Below, piece after piece: positions 35,771-47,375 of a DNA stretch of 64,000 nucleotides. Under the pieces are notes generated by a model that was given only the letters and a program-made list of their open reading frames with translations, ran no database searches and was not told the DNA's origin. The DNA is from Spirodela intermedia (taxonomy: Eukaryota; Streptophyta; Magnoliopsida; Alismatales; Araceae): positions 811,001-875,000 of the forward strand of contig LR746267.1 of NCBI GenBank assembly GCA_902729315.2. Reading direction: 5' to 3'. Position 1 is the stretch's first letter. Each line of letters begins with the position of its first letter. A program made the position numbers and the translations under genes.

Positions 35771-36431
35771 ACAAAGCATTCCTCGTATCAGAAGAAAATG
35801 ATAACAGATAACAAGTGCAGTAAGAACAGGACGAGACATGTATTGTTACCTCACGGTTTAATTTTTGGCAGCATATACCCAGCTAAACCATCTTCTTCCC
35901 CAGAATAACAACGCAATACCCGTCGATAAATTATGTATCCCAGGTGAAACCAACAAGTTTGGGGAAGCCATAGTTTAGAAATTCAGAACCAAAGTTAAAT
36001 CATATATGATGGAGAGCTGGAATATCTAGCACGGGAATACTAGAGCGATTTCTGACTGCGGATACAGCCGAGAGGAATGAGACTGGGTCAAATTTATATC
36101 ATGAAATGATGAAACTGGCACTAGACCAGCATTCCCATATATATTGATTGCAAGCGTGTTCGACGTTCTCACGAAAAGGTCTACAAAATAAGCTTTATCC
36201 CTGGAAGCGGAACTTCAGTCCGCATTCACCATAATAAATGCTAGTAAACGACAAGAGTTGACATAAAACGAACAGTTAATTAAAGCAGAAACTTCCTTAG
36301 GATTCGCCAGATATATTCTTGATTTTATTTTCTCCATTTAAAAGTGTTTTCCAAACTTTTGAATTGATGAGAACCCGAAATAGAGAGGAAAGCTTAATGG
36401 AATTGGGGGACAGTAATCCAAGGAAGGGATG
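35771..36431. other. No gene recognised
   Basis: No coding frame, RNA gene or repeat similarity detected. Confidence 0.35.
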
Positions 36432-37013
36432 GTTATGGTTCCAGCAGGAACACTAGCTCCAGTTTTATTGGTGGCCGCTCGACTGGAAGAATTCACTGCA
36501 CGTTGAGATCTTCGTCAAGCTTTAGTCGAAGAAGAACAAGGGCGGGTGAATTCACCTGTGCTGTTTGCTCTCTCACTTCTCTCTCTATCTCTCTTCATGA
36601 TTCTTGACTTTTCTCTGCGCCCAAGCTTTGGGGGAGAACCCAATTTTTATATTCAAGCTTGGTGGGCCGAGCAATATGGCATCAAGGCTAGATATTGGGC
36701 CTTTCTATACTCTAGGCTTTGAGGGCCAGTTGACATATGGTCAAGACCAAATATTGGGCCTTCTGGCAAGTTGGAGTGTGAGCTGCATCAACCTCAGGCT
36801 TTTCCGGTTTGATAACTGTCGGAAGTTCTTTGTCTGATGTAACAAATGGACAAAAATAATAAAATAAAGGACTAAGCCTTTGCGACTAATTGGTCTCGTT
36901 CATTGGGCCAAGCCTATGGCCTTAAATCTGACTGTGTATTACTGGGCCACTCTTGAATGATACGTTTCACTGCTTCTGAAGAAAGATTATTGTAGAATAA
37001 TACATCCCTACAA
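36432..37013 (-). mobile_element. Possible LTR remnant in minus orientation
   Basis: Read on the minus strand the segment would begin TGTAGGGATGTATTATTC, contain a TATAAAAATTGGG promoter-like site (about 36643), then a pyrimidine/purine-rich leader, and end near GCTGGAACCA. The layout is that of a retrotransposon LTR, and a repeated AATATTGGGCC/GATATTGGGCC motif lies within. No second LTR or target duplication was found. Confidence 0.35.
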
Positions 37014-37259
37014 TATAACAAATCATATAGAACTCAACCTTTATTATCTTGTTAGTTTGATCAAAGACTGAATTTTGTACTCTTCTTTTCACCAACTCAC
37101 TCTGTCACTAATTATGAAATCAATCTTATACTCTATTCTACATTAGTTTACTAGAGTGCGCCTTAAATTATCAAAAATAGGTTTAATTCATTAGCCTCAG
37201 CATTTTTCAGATGTTAGTGTGATACATACATTAGTTAATAATATACCATAGTTTAAAGA

Positions 37260-37520
37260 TTGTGGTGATGTTCCTTTTGCCAGCTCATGAAGTTCTACCT
37301 TGTAACAACTCAAGAAAGAAGTTCCTAGGGTGTCCTCAAAAGATTAGGAGAGTTTATGATAAACTTGATTGATTCTATTGTAGCATTACTTGATAATTTA
37401 TCAAAATGGGACAGAAAAATATGGGAACGATTGACCTCAAAGGAAAGAGTTCGAGATAAGATGGCCAATTCACTCCCCAAAAAAGAGCTTCATGGACATT
37501 CTTGAGTAATACTAATTAAA
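37260..37520. repeat. Decayed GLP 5' module without a gene
   Basis: Resembles 3840-4110: TTCCTAGGGTGTCCTCAAAAGATTAGG, GAGTTTATGATAAACTTG and GGCCAATTCACTCCCCAAAAAAGAGCTTCATGGACA correspond to the GLP1 upstream landmarks. A similar shorter trace is at 50190-50310. Confidence 0.45.
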
Positions 37521-37544
37521 ATGTAGAAAATCAAGAAATATTTG

Positions 37545-39235
37545 TCAGATGAACGAATAAGGTCTTATTTGAGGTCTATGTTTTTTCCACCTTCCATTGA
37601 AAATGTGGGCTAAAATTATCTTCCTCTACCTTCATAGTCTTTATATGGAGAAGACAATGGCAATGATCCTTGACACTAGAGAACTTAAAACTATGTTGTC
37701 GACAGTGGTAATGACACCAAACCTCTTTAAAAATATGTCATATGTGAAGGGAACCTCAAATGGGTGTGTTGAGTTAACTGTGAACTTTGAAGGGTGTGTT
37801 GAGTTATAGATTAACTCATTATGATTTTGATGATTTTTCAGACATAGAGATGAAATCATAAAACTATCAATATTAGATGAAAATTTAATTAAAGGTCTAT
37901 ATATTTCATGATATTAAATATTTAATTACAATAACTAAGGTTTTTGAGGGTTAAATTGATGATCTAGTCCATAGGACGTATCTTATACTACTTTAAATTC
38001 TAGTGAGGGATATAAATGTAAGACTAGATTGAGTATAAGTACAATAAAAACTCTTTGTGATATAAACATCTGTGTAAATTTAATATTTGGATTTTCTATA
38101 TCAAATAGATTCACTAATATAGGCTATCAGAAAAATCTGCATCAAAATTCAAAATATTGAGAGAGTTATCATTTCTTCAATCTTTATGGTTATTTTTCTA
38201 TATTTTCTAGAATCCACTTGTGGCTCATTGAGGCCTGGCCCAACCATTTGACCAAATAAGGGTCAAAAGAAGGCTTTCTAGTCTGTTATAAAAAGTAGCC
38301 ATTTGGCCTAAATTAAGTTAAGGAGAAAATCCATGATTTTTAGATAGTGGAGGCTTCTCCAACAAACATTTATTCTCACTATTACCTCTGCTCAAGTCTT
38401 CAAGATTCAAGAGCAAGGTGTGATTTTTTATTAAGAGGTAAAGATACTATTCTAAGTATCAAATGATTCTCCTACAGTCTAATGCTTCTCAACTCTTTTA
38501 TCAACTCTTACTACACCAAAATAATATTTGAAAAGCTGTAGTCACTTTCTTATTAAATTATTCTTTATTCATGTTTTATTATGTGATATGTAAACTAGTT
38601 GGTACATCTGTGGTGTTTCATCAACATAGACACATAGGCCTTTGAGTCACTTGCATTGTGTTTGACATGATGAGACATAAGAATTCTAAGATTAAGATTG
38701 CTGTCATATACTAGTGAAACTTGCATATAAAAGGAGTTTTGGAATAATGGAATTGAGATGAAATTTATGAAAGTTGATGTAGCCAAAAGTAGTTTCAGTG
38801 AATCATTACAAAATATAGTCTGCATAATTTTCTCTTGATTTATTTTATGTTTCTATATATATAAATATAATCAAGCAATTAAAATAGATTAATTTTTTAT
38901 AATTAATCAAATAAAAAATAAAAATAAATTCTCTCCCCTCTTGATTTATCTAATCATCTTTGGACTAATAGAGTCCTCCCTCTATGGAGAGAACAGAAAT
39001 TAAAAAAATGCTTCCGAAATGCTTATGATAATTAAAAGGAATGTCTAACATTATGCTAGAATCTTTGCTACTGATTATTTAGGACAGTCCAAGTTGTGTG
39101 ACTTGGATAATTGCCAAAGTTGGTATGACATTCTCATGAGCGGGAATATGTCATCTAGTTTAATCTATTTCAATAATGTTACGTTGACTCTGACAATATT
39201 AATTACAAAAATGGTCTAGTACAAGGGTTTTTGAT
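37545..39235. repeat. Duplicated spacer block, interrupted copy (intact copy at 13800-14350)
   Basis: Flanks 37545-37745 and 38960-39235 match the two halves of 13800-14350. The ~1.2 kb between (37750-38955) is AT-rich, with no recognised coding sequence, and is presumably an insertion of unknown type. Confidence 0.6.
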
Positions 39236-40304
39236 AAGAGAACATTAAATGTAAATAAATATAGAGTTTATTTCATTCATGTGAATGCCTATAATTTTTT
39301 TCACAAGATGTAAGTTTACATATATTAAAATCTTGGACCCTAGGTGGATAGATCAATCAAGAGACGGGCTGAATTGAGTTTTAATTTTTTGTTTAAATAA
39401 GTATAATATATTTTATTTTACTTCATATTTAAATCTCTTAAATATATCTTTATTTTAATATCTAAATATCGTACACCAGATTTTTGACTTATTTGCCCAT
39501 ACTCCTTTGACTTACATGCACTTTTGAAGACTCTGCTTCAATTTTACTATTCCACCACCAAATTACAATTGACTTAGAAGCTTAGCTCCCTCTTACACTA
39601 TACACTCCTCAAGTCTGTGCATTTATAATAAAAGCCACACTTATAGCAGCCTTTGCATAGATGTGAGCACACTGCAGGCCTCACTATATGTTCAACACAC
39701 CACATCTATTAAGGACTTAACTACAGGAGATGGACAGGTGTGGGTCTTTCACACCACAGGTGCAAGATGTGCATCTTAGCACACCAAAGATTGAAATACA
39801 AACAAATAATGAATTTACTGCAGCCTTCAAATCTCATTTTCGTGCACCAGAAGTTGTTGAAGGTGTTGAGAGGTGTTGGGTTGACAAAAGAAGCTCTTGA
39901 GACTCAGAGTAATGTCTACGAATCCCTTGAAATAATCAAACTTTGTCCTTAATCCTTGGAAGAGTTGACGAAAGGAGAAACATCTGTTGAAGCAATAACC
40001 ATCATCTGAAATTTATGTTTTTCCCTCTTGTACTAATTTGGCAAAATTCCCCCTTTATGGGCAAGGTAGACTGCCCCCTTTTGGCCTTTATCAAGTGAAA
40101 TCGTCAGGTTAAAGTGAGTCTTAACGGACCACCTGCAGATCTTAGAATATATAGGAAAAGTAACCATAAAAAATGAAAAAATCATAACTCTTTCCATACT
40201 TTGAGTTTTTATTAACATATTTCAGCTTTAGATTCCTCTTTTAATCAGTGTTCCATTAACACCATGCCTATATCTGTGACATATTTTGTGAGATAAAAGT
40301 TTTT
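39236..40304. other. AT-rich interval, probable LTR body, no gene recognised
   Basis: A promoter-like TTTATAATAAAAG occurs at about 39623, and the region runs directly into repeat R2, so it may be the U3/R part of the same LTR. No coding sequence recognised. Confidence 0.35.
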
Positions 40305-40793
40305 TTAGTAGAAAAGGTCAAGCTTCTATACTATTTTGACCCTATGTGAATAGATTATATTAGTAATGTTGTAAAACCAGTAAAAACTCAACACCTTGAT
40401 ATTTTTGTCTAAAATTTATTTCACTTGACTCCTCATTCGAATACCTTCCTATTGGTTAGCTAGGCATGTATTATTAAAGCCATTTGATGTAAACAAGTTT
40501 AAAATTAAGACTTACTCATAGGAGGATAACATATGTACCGAACAAAAAATTTATATTATATTTATGTCCATATAGTCTAACAATCATATCTTTAATGGAA
40601 ATTGGAAATAGAATAAGATATTTTCTATGATCTAGACACTAGTTCTTTGCTGAAATAATCTAAGCTCTTTTTATTTCATTTAATACATCAATCTCTTATT
40701 CATTTTACATCATATATTATCAATTTCACAATTTCATATTAATATTCAAAACTCATCAAAATCTTCATTAGTTAATCCTTAATTCAACATAAA
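40305..40793. repeat. Dispersed LTR-like repeat R2, copy 2
   Basis: Partner of 24500-24998; it ends CCTTAATTCAACA immediately before the GLP3 5' module. Confidence 0.65.
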
Positions 40794-41443
40794 GTACTTC
40801 AGAAATGTAACTATTTTCACAGAAGAATGTACTATACACATAAATAGTCTTAATCATTCAAGAAAGAATTGACCTAGAGAGTATCTGGAACCTCCTTTAT
40901 AGCGACGTTGGAGATGGAGAGTTATGACCCAGGGAGGGTTTTGGATATGCTAATAATAACATTGTTTTCATTGCGAAAAGACTACCACACCCATTGCTTG
41001 AAAAAACCATTGAAACTTGTCATTGTTTTCTGTCTTGTTGTCTCTAACACGGCCAAGTCCTCTCTTTATGTAACAGGACTAAGACCATGTTCCCATCTAC
41101 ATTTAGATAGCCTGAAGGGCTCTTGTCTTCCCAAAGTGCAGACCCTGCAACACTAGAAAGTAGCCTGGAGAGTAGAGAAATTAAGTCCATCAGAGAGTGT
41201 AAAAGAAGCTTTGTCCGTCTGCGACGTGAGTGATATGAATCGGTAGGTATAATAATTTTCGAGGAATACGATTGTAACTATTACTCATTAAATCTCAATT
41301 ACCGTTGGAAACAAAGCTGTCAATCTTTTTTTAAGCTTGGATGATTATGCTAATAGAAAATTAGATTTGCATAAGATACTGTACGTGATTTGAGTTTCAA
41401 TAGCAAGCACAACAAAATTGGACGAGAAAAGGTCCTCCGCGTT

Positions 41444-41691
41444 CTACAGGTCTCAGAAACGTGCCTTGGGCAAAGTCAGAAGGGCAATGACATTCGAAGT
41501 TAAGATTGTCTCGATGGGACACGGACAACGATGGCGGGGTATGAGCGAAGTCAGGAGCATAAGGATTGAGGGGCTACTGGTCTCAGACACGTGCCTTGGG
41601 GAAAGTGAGAAGGACAATGACATTCCACGTTAATGGGACACGGACTGCGATGGCGGGGTACGAGTGACGTCAGGAGCATAAGGATTGAGGG
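41444..41691 (+). repeat. Tandem duplication (130-bp period) in the GLP3 promoter
   Basis: Unit 1 starts CTACAGGTCTCAGAAACGTG at 41444 and unit 2 CTACTGGTCTCAGACACGTG at 41574; both contain TGCCTTGGG, CAATGACATTC, GATGGCGGGGTA and CAGGAGCATAAGGATTGAGGG. Unit 2 is ~12 bp shorter. The other GLP promoters have a single copy. Confidence 0.88.
41665..41672. promoter_or_regulatory. Palindromic TGACGTCA element upstream of GLP3
   Basis: A perfect TGACGTCA, the core bound by plant bZIP/TGA factors, lies in promoter repeat unit 2, about 260 bp before the TATA box. The matching position of unit 1 reads GCGAAGTCA, and GLP1, GLP2 and GLP4 lack the motif there. Function is inferred only from the motif. 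Confidence 0.5.
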
Positions 41692-41874
41692 ACAATTAAA
41701 GATGGCAACGACTTTTCCTTCTATTTTGGCAATTCTTGCACGCATCCATCGTACTCCATAAATTATATAAAGGAGATGAAGTCCAATTCCTTGTCCCCAG
41801 ACCTCCCTTTCTTACTCAAGAAATGTCTGGGCCAGAAGACCATCATGCTGCAGCACTCCGACACATCAGACAAA

Positions 41875-41937
41875 GTCCAATTCCATCTCTCCAGATCCCC
41901 AAGTGCGCGCTTCAATCCTCCTGTCCATCTATAAATA
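41875..41937 (+). promoter_or_regulatory. GLP3 core promoter (CCAAT block and TATA box)
   Basis: GTCCAATTCCATCTCTCC starts at 41875 and TCTATAAATA lies at 41928-41937, ~80 bp before the ATG. The spacing is the same as in the other GLPs. Confidence 0.75.
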
Positions 41938-42016
41938 TCCACCAAAGGTTATGCTGCTCAAACCTGTCTCAACCTGGGGAGCAAATTAAATTATCGAAAC
42001 AACGTAGGACCGAATA

Positions 42017-42755
42017 ATGGGCTCCTGCGTTTTTGCCTTCGTCGTGCTCGGTCTCGTCTACACCCAGGCCTTCGCCTCCGACCCGAGTCCACTGCAAGAC
42101 TTTTGTGTAGCAGAGAACGCCCCCAAGGGTATGTGCCGTGTAGCCCTCACGATCTACACGCTGCTTTCTCCGTACTGCGATCTTCTCATAATCAGGGTTT
42201 GGTGCAGTGTTCGTAAATGGTGTCGTCTGCAAGAACCCGGCACATGTCCACGCCGACGACTTCTTCTTCTCTGGCCTCGACAAGCCCGGCGACACGAACA
42301 ACGCTCTCGGATCCAAGGTCACCCCTGTCAATGTCAACAACCTCTTCGGGCTTAACACCCTCGGCATCTCGCTCGTCCGCATAGACTTTGCCCGCCACGG
42401 GCTCAACCCTCCGCACACCCACCCGGGGGCCACGGAGGTGCTCACACTGCTCGAGGGCAAGCTCTACGTCGGCTTCGTCACCTCCAACCCGCCCAAGCTC
42501 TTCACCAAGATTCTCAACAAGGGCGACGTCTTCGTCTTTCCCCATGGTCTCATCCACTTCCAGCATAACATAGGCCATGAGAATGCGGTAGCCATCGCTG
42601 GCCTGAGCAGCCAGAACCCCGGTGTGATCACCGTCGCCAACGCCGTCTTCGGGTCCAATCCTTCCATCAATGACGACGTGCTAGAGAAGGCTTTCCAGGT
42701 CGACGACGATGTCATTGACTACCTTAAGTCCCAGTTCTGGACGGACAACCAGTGA
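42017..42755 (+). CDS. Germin-like protein GLP3
   Basis: Exons 42017-42128 and 42208-42755; 79-bp GT-AG intron (42129-42207) in the shared phase-1 site; 219 residues. The signal peptide ([20 protein letters not shown]) has an extra cysteine at residue 4. Cys30/Cys45 and ligands His107, His109, Glu114 and His154 are all present, so metal binding should be intact. It is the most diverged functional copy: DNTT (the N-glycosylation sequon at 34) is replaced by ENAP, the first cupin box reads HTHPGATE instead of HTHPRATE, the second [11 protein letters not shown] instead of [11 protein letters not shown], and the C-terminus is acidic ([13 protein letters not shown]). The rearranged promoter with its own tandem repeat suggests different expression. 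Downstream lie its 3' module and a broken GLP. Confidence 0.94.
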
Positions 42756-42799
42756 ACCTGGACCTTATGTTTGTAATTCTGTGTCCTTGTTTGCTATGG

Positions 42800-42805
42800 A
42801 ATAAA
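42800..42805 (+). terminator. GLP3 polyadenylation signal
   Basis: AATAAA lies 45 bp after the stop in the conserved GGAATAAAAGATGTCAGAC context. Confidence 0.7.
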
Positions 42806-42838
42806 AGATGTCAGACTTTGGACTTGTATTATCCCCAG

Positions 42839-44520
42839 TGTTGAGAGGGCTCGTCGGTCGTTAGGAAGACTCGATGCGTGTGAAGCGGCTTTCTGCCGTC
42901 GAAGTGATTCCTTATTTATTCCACTTTAATAACTAGAGATTCAGAAGTAAAAATAGATGGATCCAGATGGGAACACGACGTGGAGGGAGAGCGCGAGAAG
43001 GGTAACGTCACGAACCTTTTACAGATACTGATGTTGGAGGATCGCCACTGACGAGTTCCGCAAATACAGGTACGTAGGCCATCGAAAGTCTGCAAAATAT
43101 GCGTTTTCTTTCTCCATTTGCGGCATTTAGAGTCATCCGTAATTCAAGACGAAATGTCCGTTCCCACTCGAAGGTGAAGGTCATTTCATTTGAAAGAAAG
43201 GGTCGAGAAAAACAGTTTTTAAAGTGAGGAGATTGGTTGACTGAGAGCCAGACAATGGCCGCCTATGCTCTACGATGCGTGATAACTCTACGATGCGTAG
43301 TCGTTGTCGCGATGCGTTGGTCGTTGTCTTAAGTAACATATGTATTGGTTTTTTTTTTTAAGAAGGCATTCTCTGCTCTGGTAAGATGACTTTCTGCATG
43401 TATTACCTGGAGTATGGCGCCGGACGACGGCTTGACAGTATACATAGTCTCCCAAAGAGAAAACAAGAACTGAGCGTAAGATCAGAAGTATGATTGACCT
43501 ATACAAAAGACTTCGCAAAATCTTTCATCATGTAAACAAGGAAGATAGTAACTCGACTAGTAATTTTTTCCCCATGTGTTTATAAAAGTACAAAGTGAAA
43601 GACGAGTCTTCATGTCCACAATAAATAGGCAAAGAGAGTTATTCGGAGCTGCTTCGTTATCTCATGCTACACCCACTAAACGAGTTACGATTTAGCGACG
43701 ATTTTTCCTTTGGTATGTTTGTTTAAACTGTAGATATCTACAGCTTGGTGCATATCCTGAGTTATACCATTCGGACACTGCAGTGATGCAGTCATGACGT
43801 CCGTAGGACAGCCACTTGCTCATATGCTGTTGCATATCACGTCACTGGGGTCGGGAATAACCGTCCCAGAATTGATAAATCATTTACATGACGTCACGGT
43901 TCTTTGGGCATTTGGTCGGGCACAGTTTACCGACAAAGTCAATGGTTTATTTACTCAAAATACCACTACGCCGGTTCGGAAAAGGTCCTAAGGTTATATC
44001 CAGACCGGACGCCTGCATGAAAGAGGACGATTTTTCGGAATAACGCCGTTTCTTGAGCAGGAGTCAGCCTCAACTTAACCGTTCCCTCTACATCTCAACA
44101 TTGACCCTGCACCCAAGCGACCGATATTTTTTCTTCAGCTCGATCCTAATTCAAATCGACTGTCGTGTCTTCACAGCAAGCCAATACCATATAAATTAGT
44201 TTTTATGGGAAGCTTAAGTCAAGTCAGCATTAACTTGACGAACATTTCAATTTTGTGATTGGGTCAGCTGAAAAGAAATTGGATAAATCAATGTTGCCAT
44301 CTAACTGACGCAAACAAAGGGAAATTGTGCATGAAAGAGAATCATCATCAATTAGTAAATCTGATCCCTCAAATTTATATCAAACTGTGTGAAATCAGCT
44401 CACTTTAGAACCTGAGATCTATGTGGAGGGAAGTGAGAAGCCTCTCTATTTCTGGCTACCTCGAGGTATTTAATCTAGAAAGAGATTTGAGGGATCTCAA
44501 GGGGTCAAGAGCTGTAAATC
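42839..44520. repeat. GLP 3' module behind GLP3 (longest copy)
   Basis: It joins parts seen separately elsewhere: 42839-43990 matches the flanks of GLP1 and GLP2, and 43990-44520 matches 1771-2070 behind the first pseudogene (CCAGACCGGACGCCTGCATGAAAG, TCAGCTCACTTTAGAACCTGAGATCTA, TTTGAGGGATCTCAAGG). Small CTCTACGATGCGT direct repeats lie at 43268 and 43286. Confidence 0.7.
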
Positions 44521-44779
44521 AATCGACGTGCTGCTTTCCTTGTACTGTGTTCTTCGAATAATCTGGTTTTGTTGCAGTGTTCGTAAATGGTGTTGTCTGC
44601 AAGAACCTGTACCATGTCAAGACTGACTGCTTCTTCTCTGGCCTCGAGAACCCGGCGACATGAAGAACGCTCTCGGATCCAAGGTCACCCCCGTCAACGT
44701 CAACAACTTCTTCAGGCTTAACACCTTCGGCATCTCGCTCGTCCGCATCGACTTTGCCCACCGTGGGCTCAACCCTCCC
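44521..44779 (+). pseudogene. Germin-like 5' fragment truncated by a copia element
   Basis: The fragment starts inside a GLP intron (TCGACGTGCTGC, like GLP4), keeps the TTGCAG acceptor and exon 2 from [10 protein letters not shown] to GLNPP, and stops just before the HTH metal motif, where a copia LTR begins at 44780. A one-base deletion after GGCCTCGA shifts the frame into a TGA, so the fragment was already dead or became so. The rest of exon 2 is missing: sequence after the copia (47376) resumes well inside the 3' module. A TCGA shared at the left junction suggests micro-homology joining to the GLP3 3' module. Confidence 0.88.
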
Positions 44780-45120
44780 TGTGGAAAAATGAGAAGTAGA
44801 GAGAAGTCTAGGGAGAAGAGAAGGAAAGAAGAGAGGAAGGAATTTCTTGTATGTATTCCACACAACAGAAATGCTTACAAGGGTCCATATATATATCATA
44901 CAAGGTGTTACCGTTGTAATATCTAATATAGGTAAGAGCTTTATTTAGTTATGTTTCTAAACACGAACCGCTGGCCTTGTGTCTCACTGATGCCCGTTGC
45001 CGTGAATCGGTGATTACGCCGGTTCACGGTTTCCTCTTTTAAGTCACTCTAACCTCCGGTTCAAGATTGTTGTCTTGAACCGTTGGGTGATTCGGTCCAG
45101 AGATGTTCTGGTCATTAATA
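44780..45120 (-). repeat. 3' LTR of the truncated copia, 341 bp
   Basis: Bounded by the terminal CA (TGTGG on the + strand at 44780) and the polypurine tract TTGCGGGGGAG (minus strand) next to 45120. The other end reads TATTAA instead of the canonical TG in both copies (here and 62688-63023). It contains TATATATATGG and AATAAAGC core signals and CGGTTCA-type motifs. Confidence 0.85.
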
Positions 45121-47375
45121 CTCCCCCGCAAGCTGATGGCTGGTAAGACATTTAGCTTGGACTTTAGGAGAAGAAAATGATGCCTTGGCAGTGGCTTGGT
45201 AAGGATGTCGGCTACTTAATCTTTGGTGGAGAGAAAGCCGATTTTGACTTGCGTGGAGTTGACTTGCTCACGCACGAAGTGGTAGTCAATTTTGATATGC
45301 TTCGTACACGCATGGAAGACAGGATTGACAGCCAGGAAAGTAGCTCCAATGTTATTGCACCACGGAAAGGGAGTAGCCGTGTTATGGATGCATAACTCAT
45401 GAAGTAGAGATCAAATCTAGATTAATTCAGCTGTAGCATTAGCTACAGCTTTATATTCTACTTCAGTACTTGAACAAGCGATTTTTTGCCTAAATAGACG
45501 AGGTATCCTCCAGTGGATCTTCTATCAATTTCAGCTCCAGCCCAATCTGCATCACTAAAAAGAGAAAGCAAAGGCTATTAAATATTGTTCCCTTTAGGTA
45601 ATGAAAAAGATGTTTTACCCGAGCCCAGTCGTTAATTGAGGGATTATGCATGGACTGGCACACTTGGTTGACAGGAAAGGATATATCTGGTCTTTTGATC
45701 GTAAGATACTGAAGTGCTCCAACTGCACTTCGACAGATTACAGGATCAATGTGTTTGTTTTTAATAGGACGAGTTGATGAAATAATACAGGAGTTGGAGA
45801 CAGGCTTATAATTTTCCTAAGAAATAATGTGCAGGTCCTAAATCACGCATAGAAAACACAGAGCTTAAGATATAATAGTTGAATTAATACTGTGAGAATC
45901 AGGACTAATGACTAAAAGATCATCAACATAGACTAAAATAAAATATGGAACAGTCTTAACATGTTTATAAAACAGTGATGTGTCAGTTTTTGAATCATTA
46001 AAATCAAGGGATAATAAAATTTAGTGAGTTTTTTATACTATTCGCAGGGAGCCTGTCTAAGACCATAGAGGGATTTATGTAATTTACACATGATCTGGAA
46101 AATGAGGATGCTGAAAACTAGGTGGCTGTTCCGTATAAATAATTTCTGTTAAGTTACCATGGAGGAATGCATTGGACACATCCAACTGATGAATATTCTA
46201 ATTTTGGCCGATGGCAAGAGAGATCAGGATTCTAACTATAGTAATTTTGACGACATGACTAAATGTATCATGATAATCTATTCCCACTTCTTGTGTATAT
46301 CCTTTGGCTACAAGACGTGTCTTATATTTATCTATGGTTCCATCTGGTTTAATTTTTAATTTATAAATCCATTGACATCTAATGATATGCATATCAGAGG
46401 TATGTGGAATTAAGGTCCATCTAAGAGAGCATTAAATTCAGAAATCATAGTTTTGGTCCAATTGGGGTCTTTGGAGTCCTTTGAATATCAAGTGGGCTCA
46501 ACGGGATGAGTAACTGATGCAAGAAAACAAGAAGGCATTGGATGTTTAGTAACTAATTGTAGAGAAAAAGATACTGGTTCTATTTTGGAATAAATTTTAG
46601 CAATTGATTTCGCTTTAAGGGGTGGAGACAACGGTGAGTGATCTGCTGAGGGGGACTGCTGGGTTGGGGATAAGGACTGATGATGAACGGTCAGTTGAGG
46701 AGTAGAAGATTCTAAATCATATGAAAAATCTGTATTTTGAGAGTTTGTAGAGGTTGGAAAAGTTTGAGGAATAGATGCGGAGTTCAGGTTTGTGGAGTGC
46801 GGAGGCACAGAAATAATATTAGAAGAGGATAAAATAGAAGATGGCATAATGATAATGGGAGACGCACCTAAAATTCCGGGTGAAGAAGACGAGACAGTAG
46901 GTATGGAGTCATTGGAAATCTCTTTAAAGGGAAAAACAGATTCATTAAATACAACATCACGAGAAAGAAAACTCTTACCTGAATTTAAAGATAAGCATCT
47001 ATAGCCAAGATGCATAGAACTATAGCCAAGAAAAACACATCTTTCAGACCTTGAGGTGAGTTTATGAGATGCATAAGCTCTTAGGTTTGGATAGCATAAA
47101 CAACCAAAAGTTTTAGAAAAACTAATGTCAGGAGATTGTTTAAAAAGCACTTCAAAAGGAGATTTGTTCTTCAGAATCGGTGAGATAATCCAATTAATAA
47201 GGTCGATGTACATACAGCTTCATCCGAAAATTGCTTAGGTATAAAAGCATTGTGAAGTAATGATAAGGCCGTCTCGATAATGTCTGTGTTTTCTCTCAGC
47301 AGTCCCATTTTGCTGAGGTGTATATGAAACACGATGAGTTCCGAAAATAGCTAGATTGTGTTGTGGCAATACACC
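44780..47375 (-). mobile_element. Truncated Ty1/copia retrotransposon (Ale/Retrofit-like)
   Basis: Reading on the minus strand: integrase C-terminal region (about 47213-46890, FGCLCYPNLRAYASHKL, CVFLGYSS.H.GYRCL and LSRDVVFNE), reverse transcriptase (WIYKLKIKPDGTIDKYKTRLVAKGYTQ at about 46370-46290; YVDD at 45930-45919), RNase H tail with VADILTKPLP (about 45215-45185, preceded by an in-frame stop), polypurine tract (45131-45121) and 3' LTR (45120-44780). Gag, protease, most of integrase and the 5' LTR are missing; the element stops abruptly at about 47375. Several stops and frameshifts make it inactive. Lineage is tentative, from motif style and the short LTR. Confidence 0.9.

Larger units (their letters stand above)
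40795..41990 (+). repeat. GLP 5' module of GLP3
   Basis: Shares with the GLP1, GLP2 and GLP4 upstream regions: GGAACCTCCTTTATAGCGACGTT (40888), CAGGGAGGGTTTTGGATA, TGTCTTGTTGTCTCTAACACGGCCAAGTCC, GAGACTAAGAC-type segment and TCGAGGAATACGATTGTA. It starts later in the module than the other copies because the R2 repeat replaces the left part. Confidence 0.75.
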
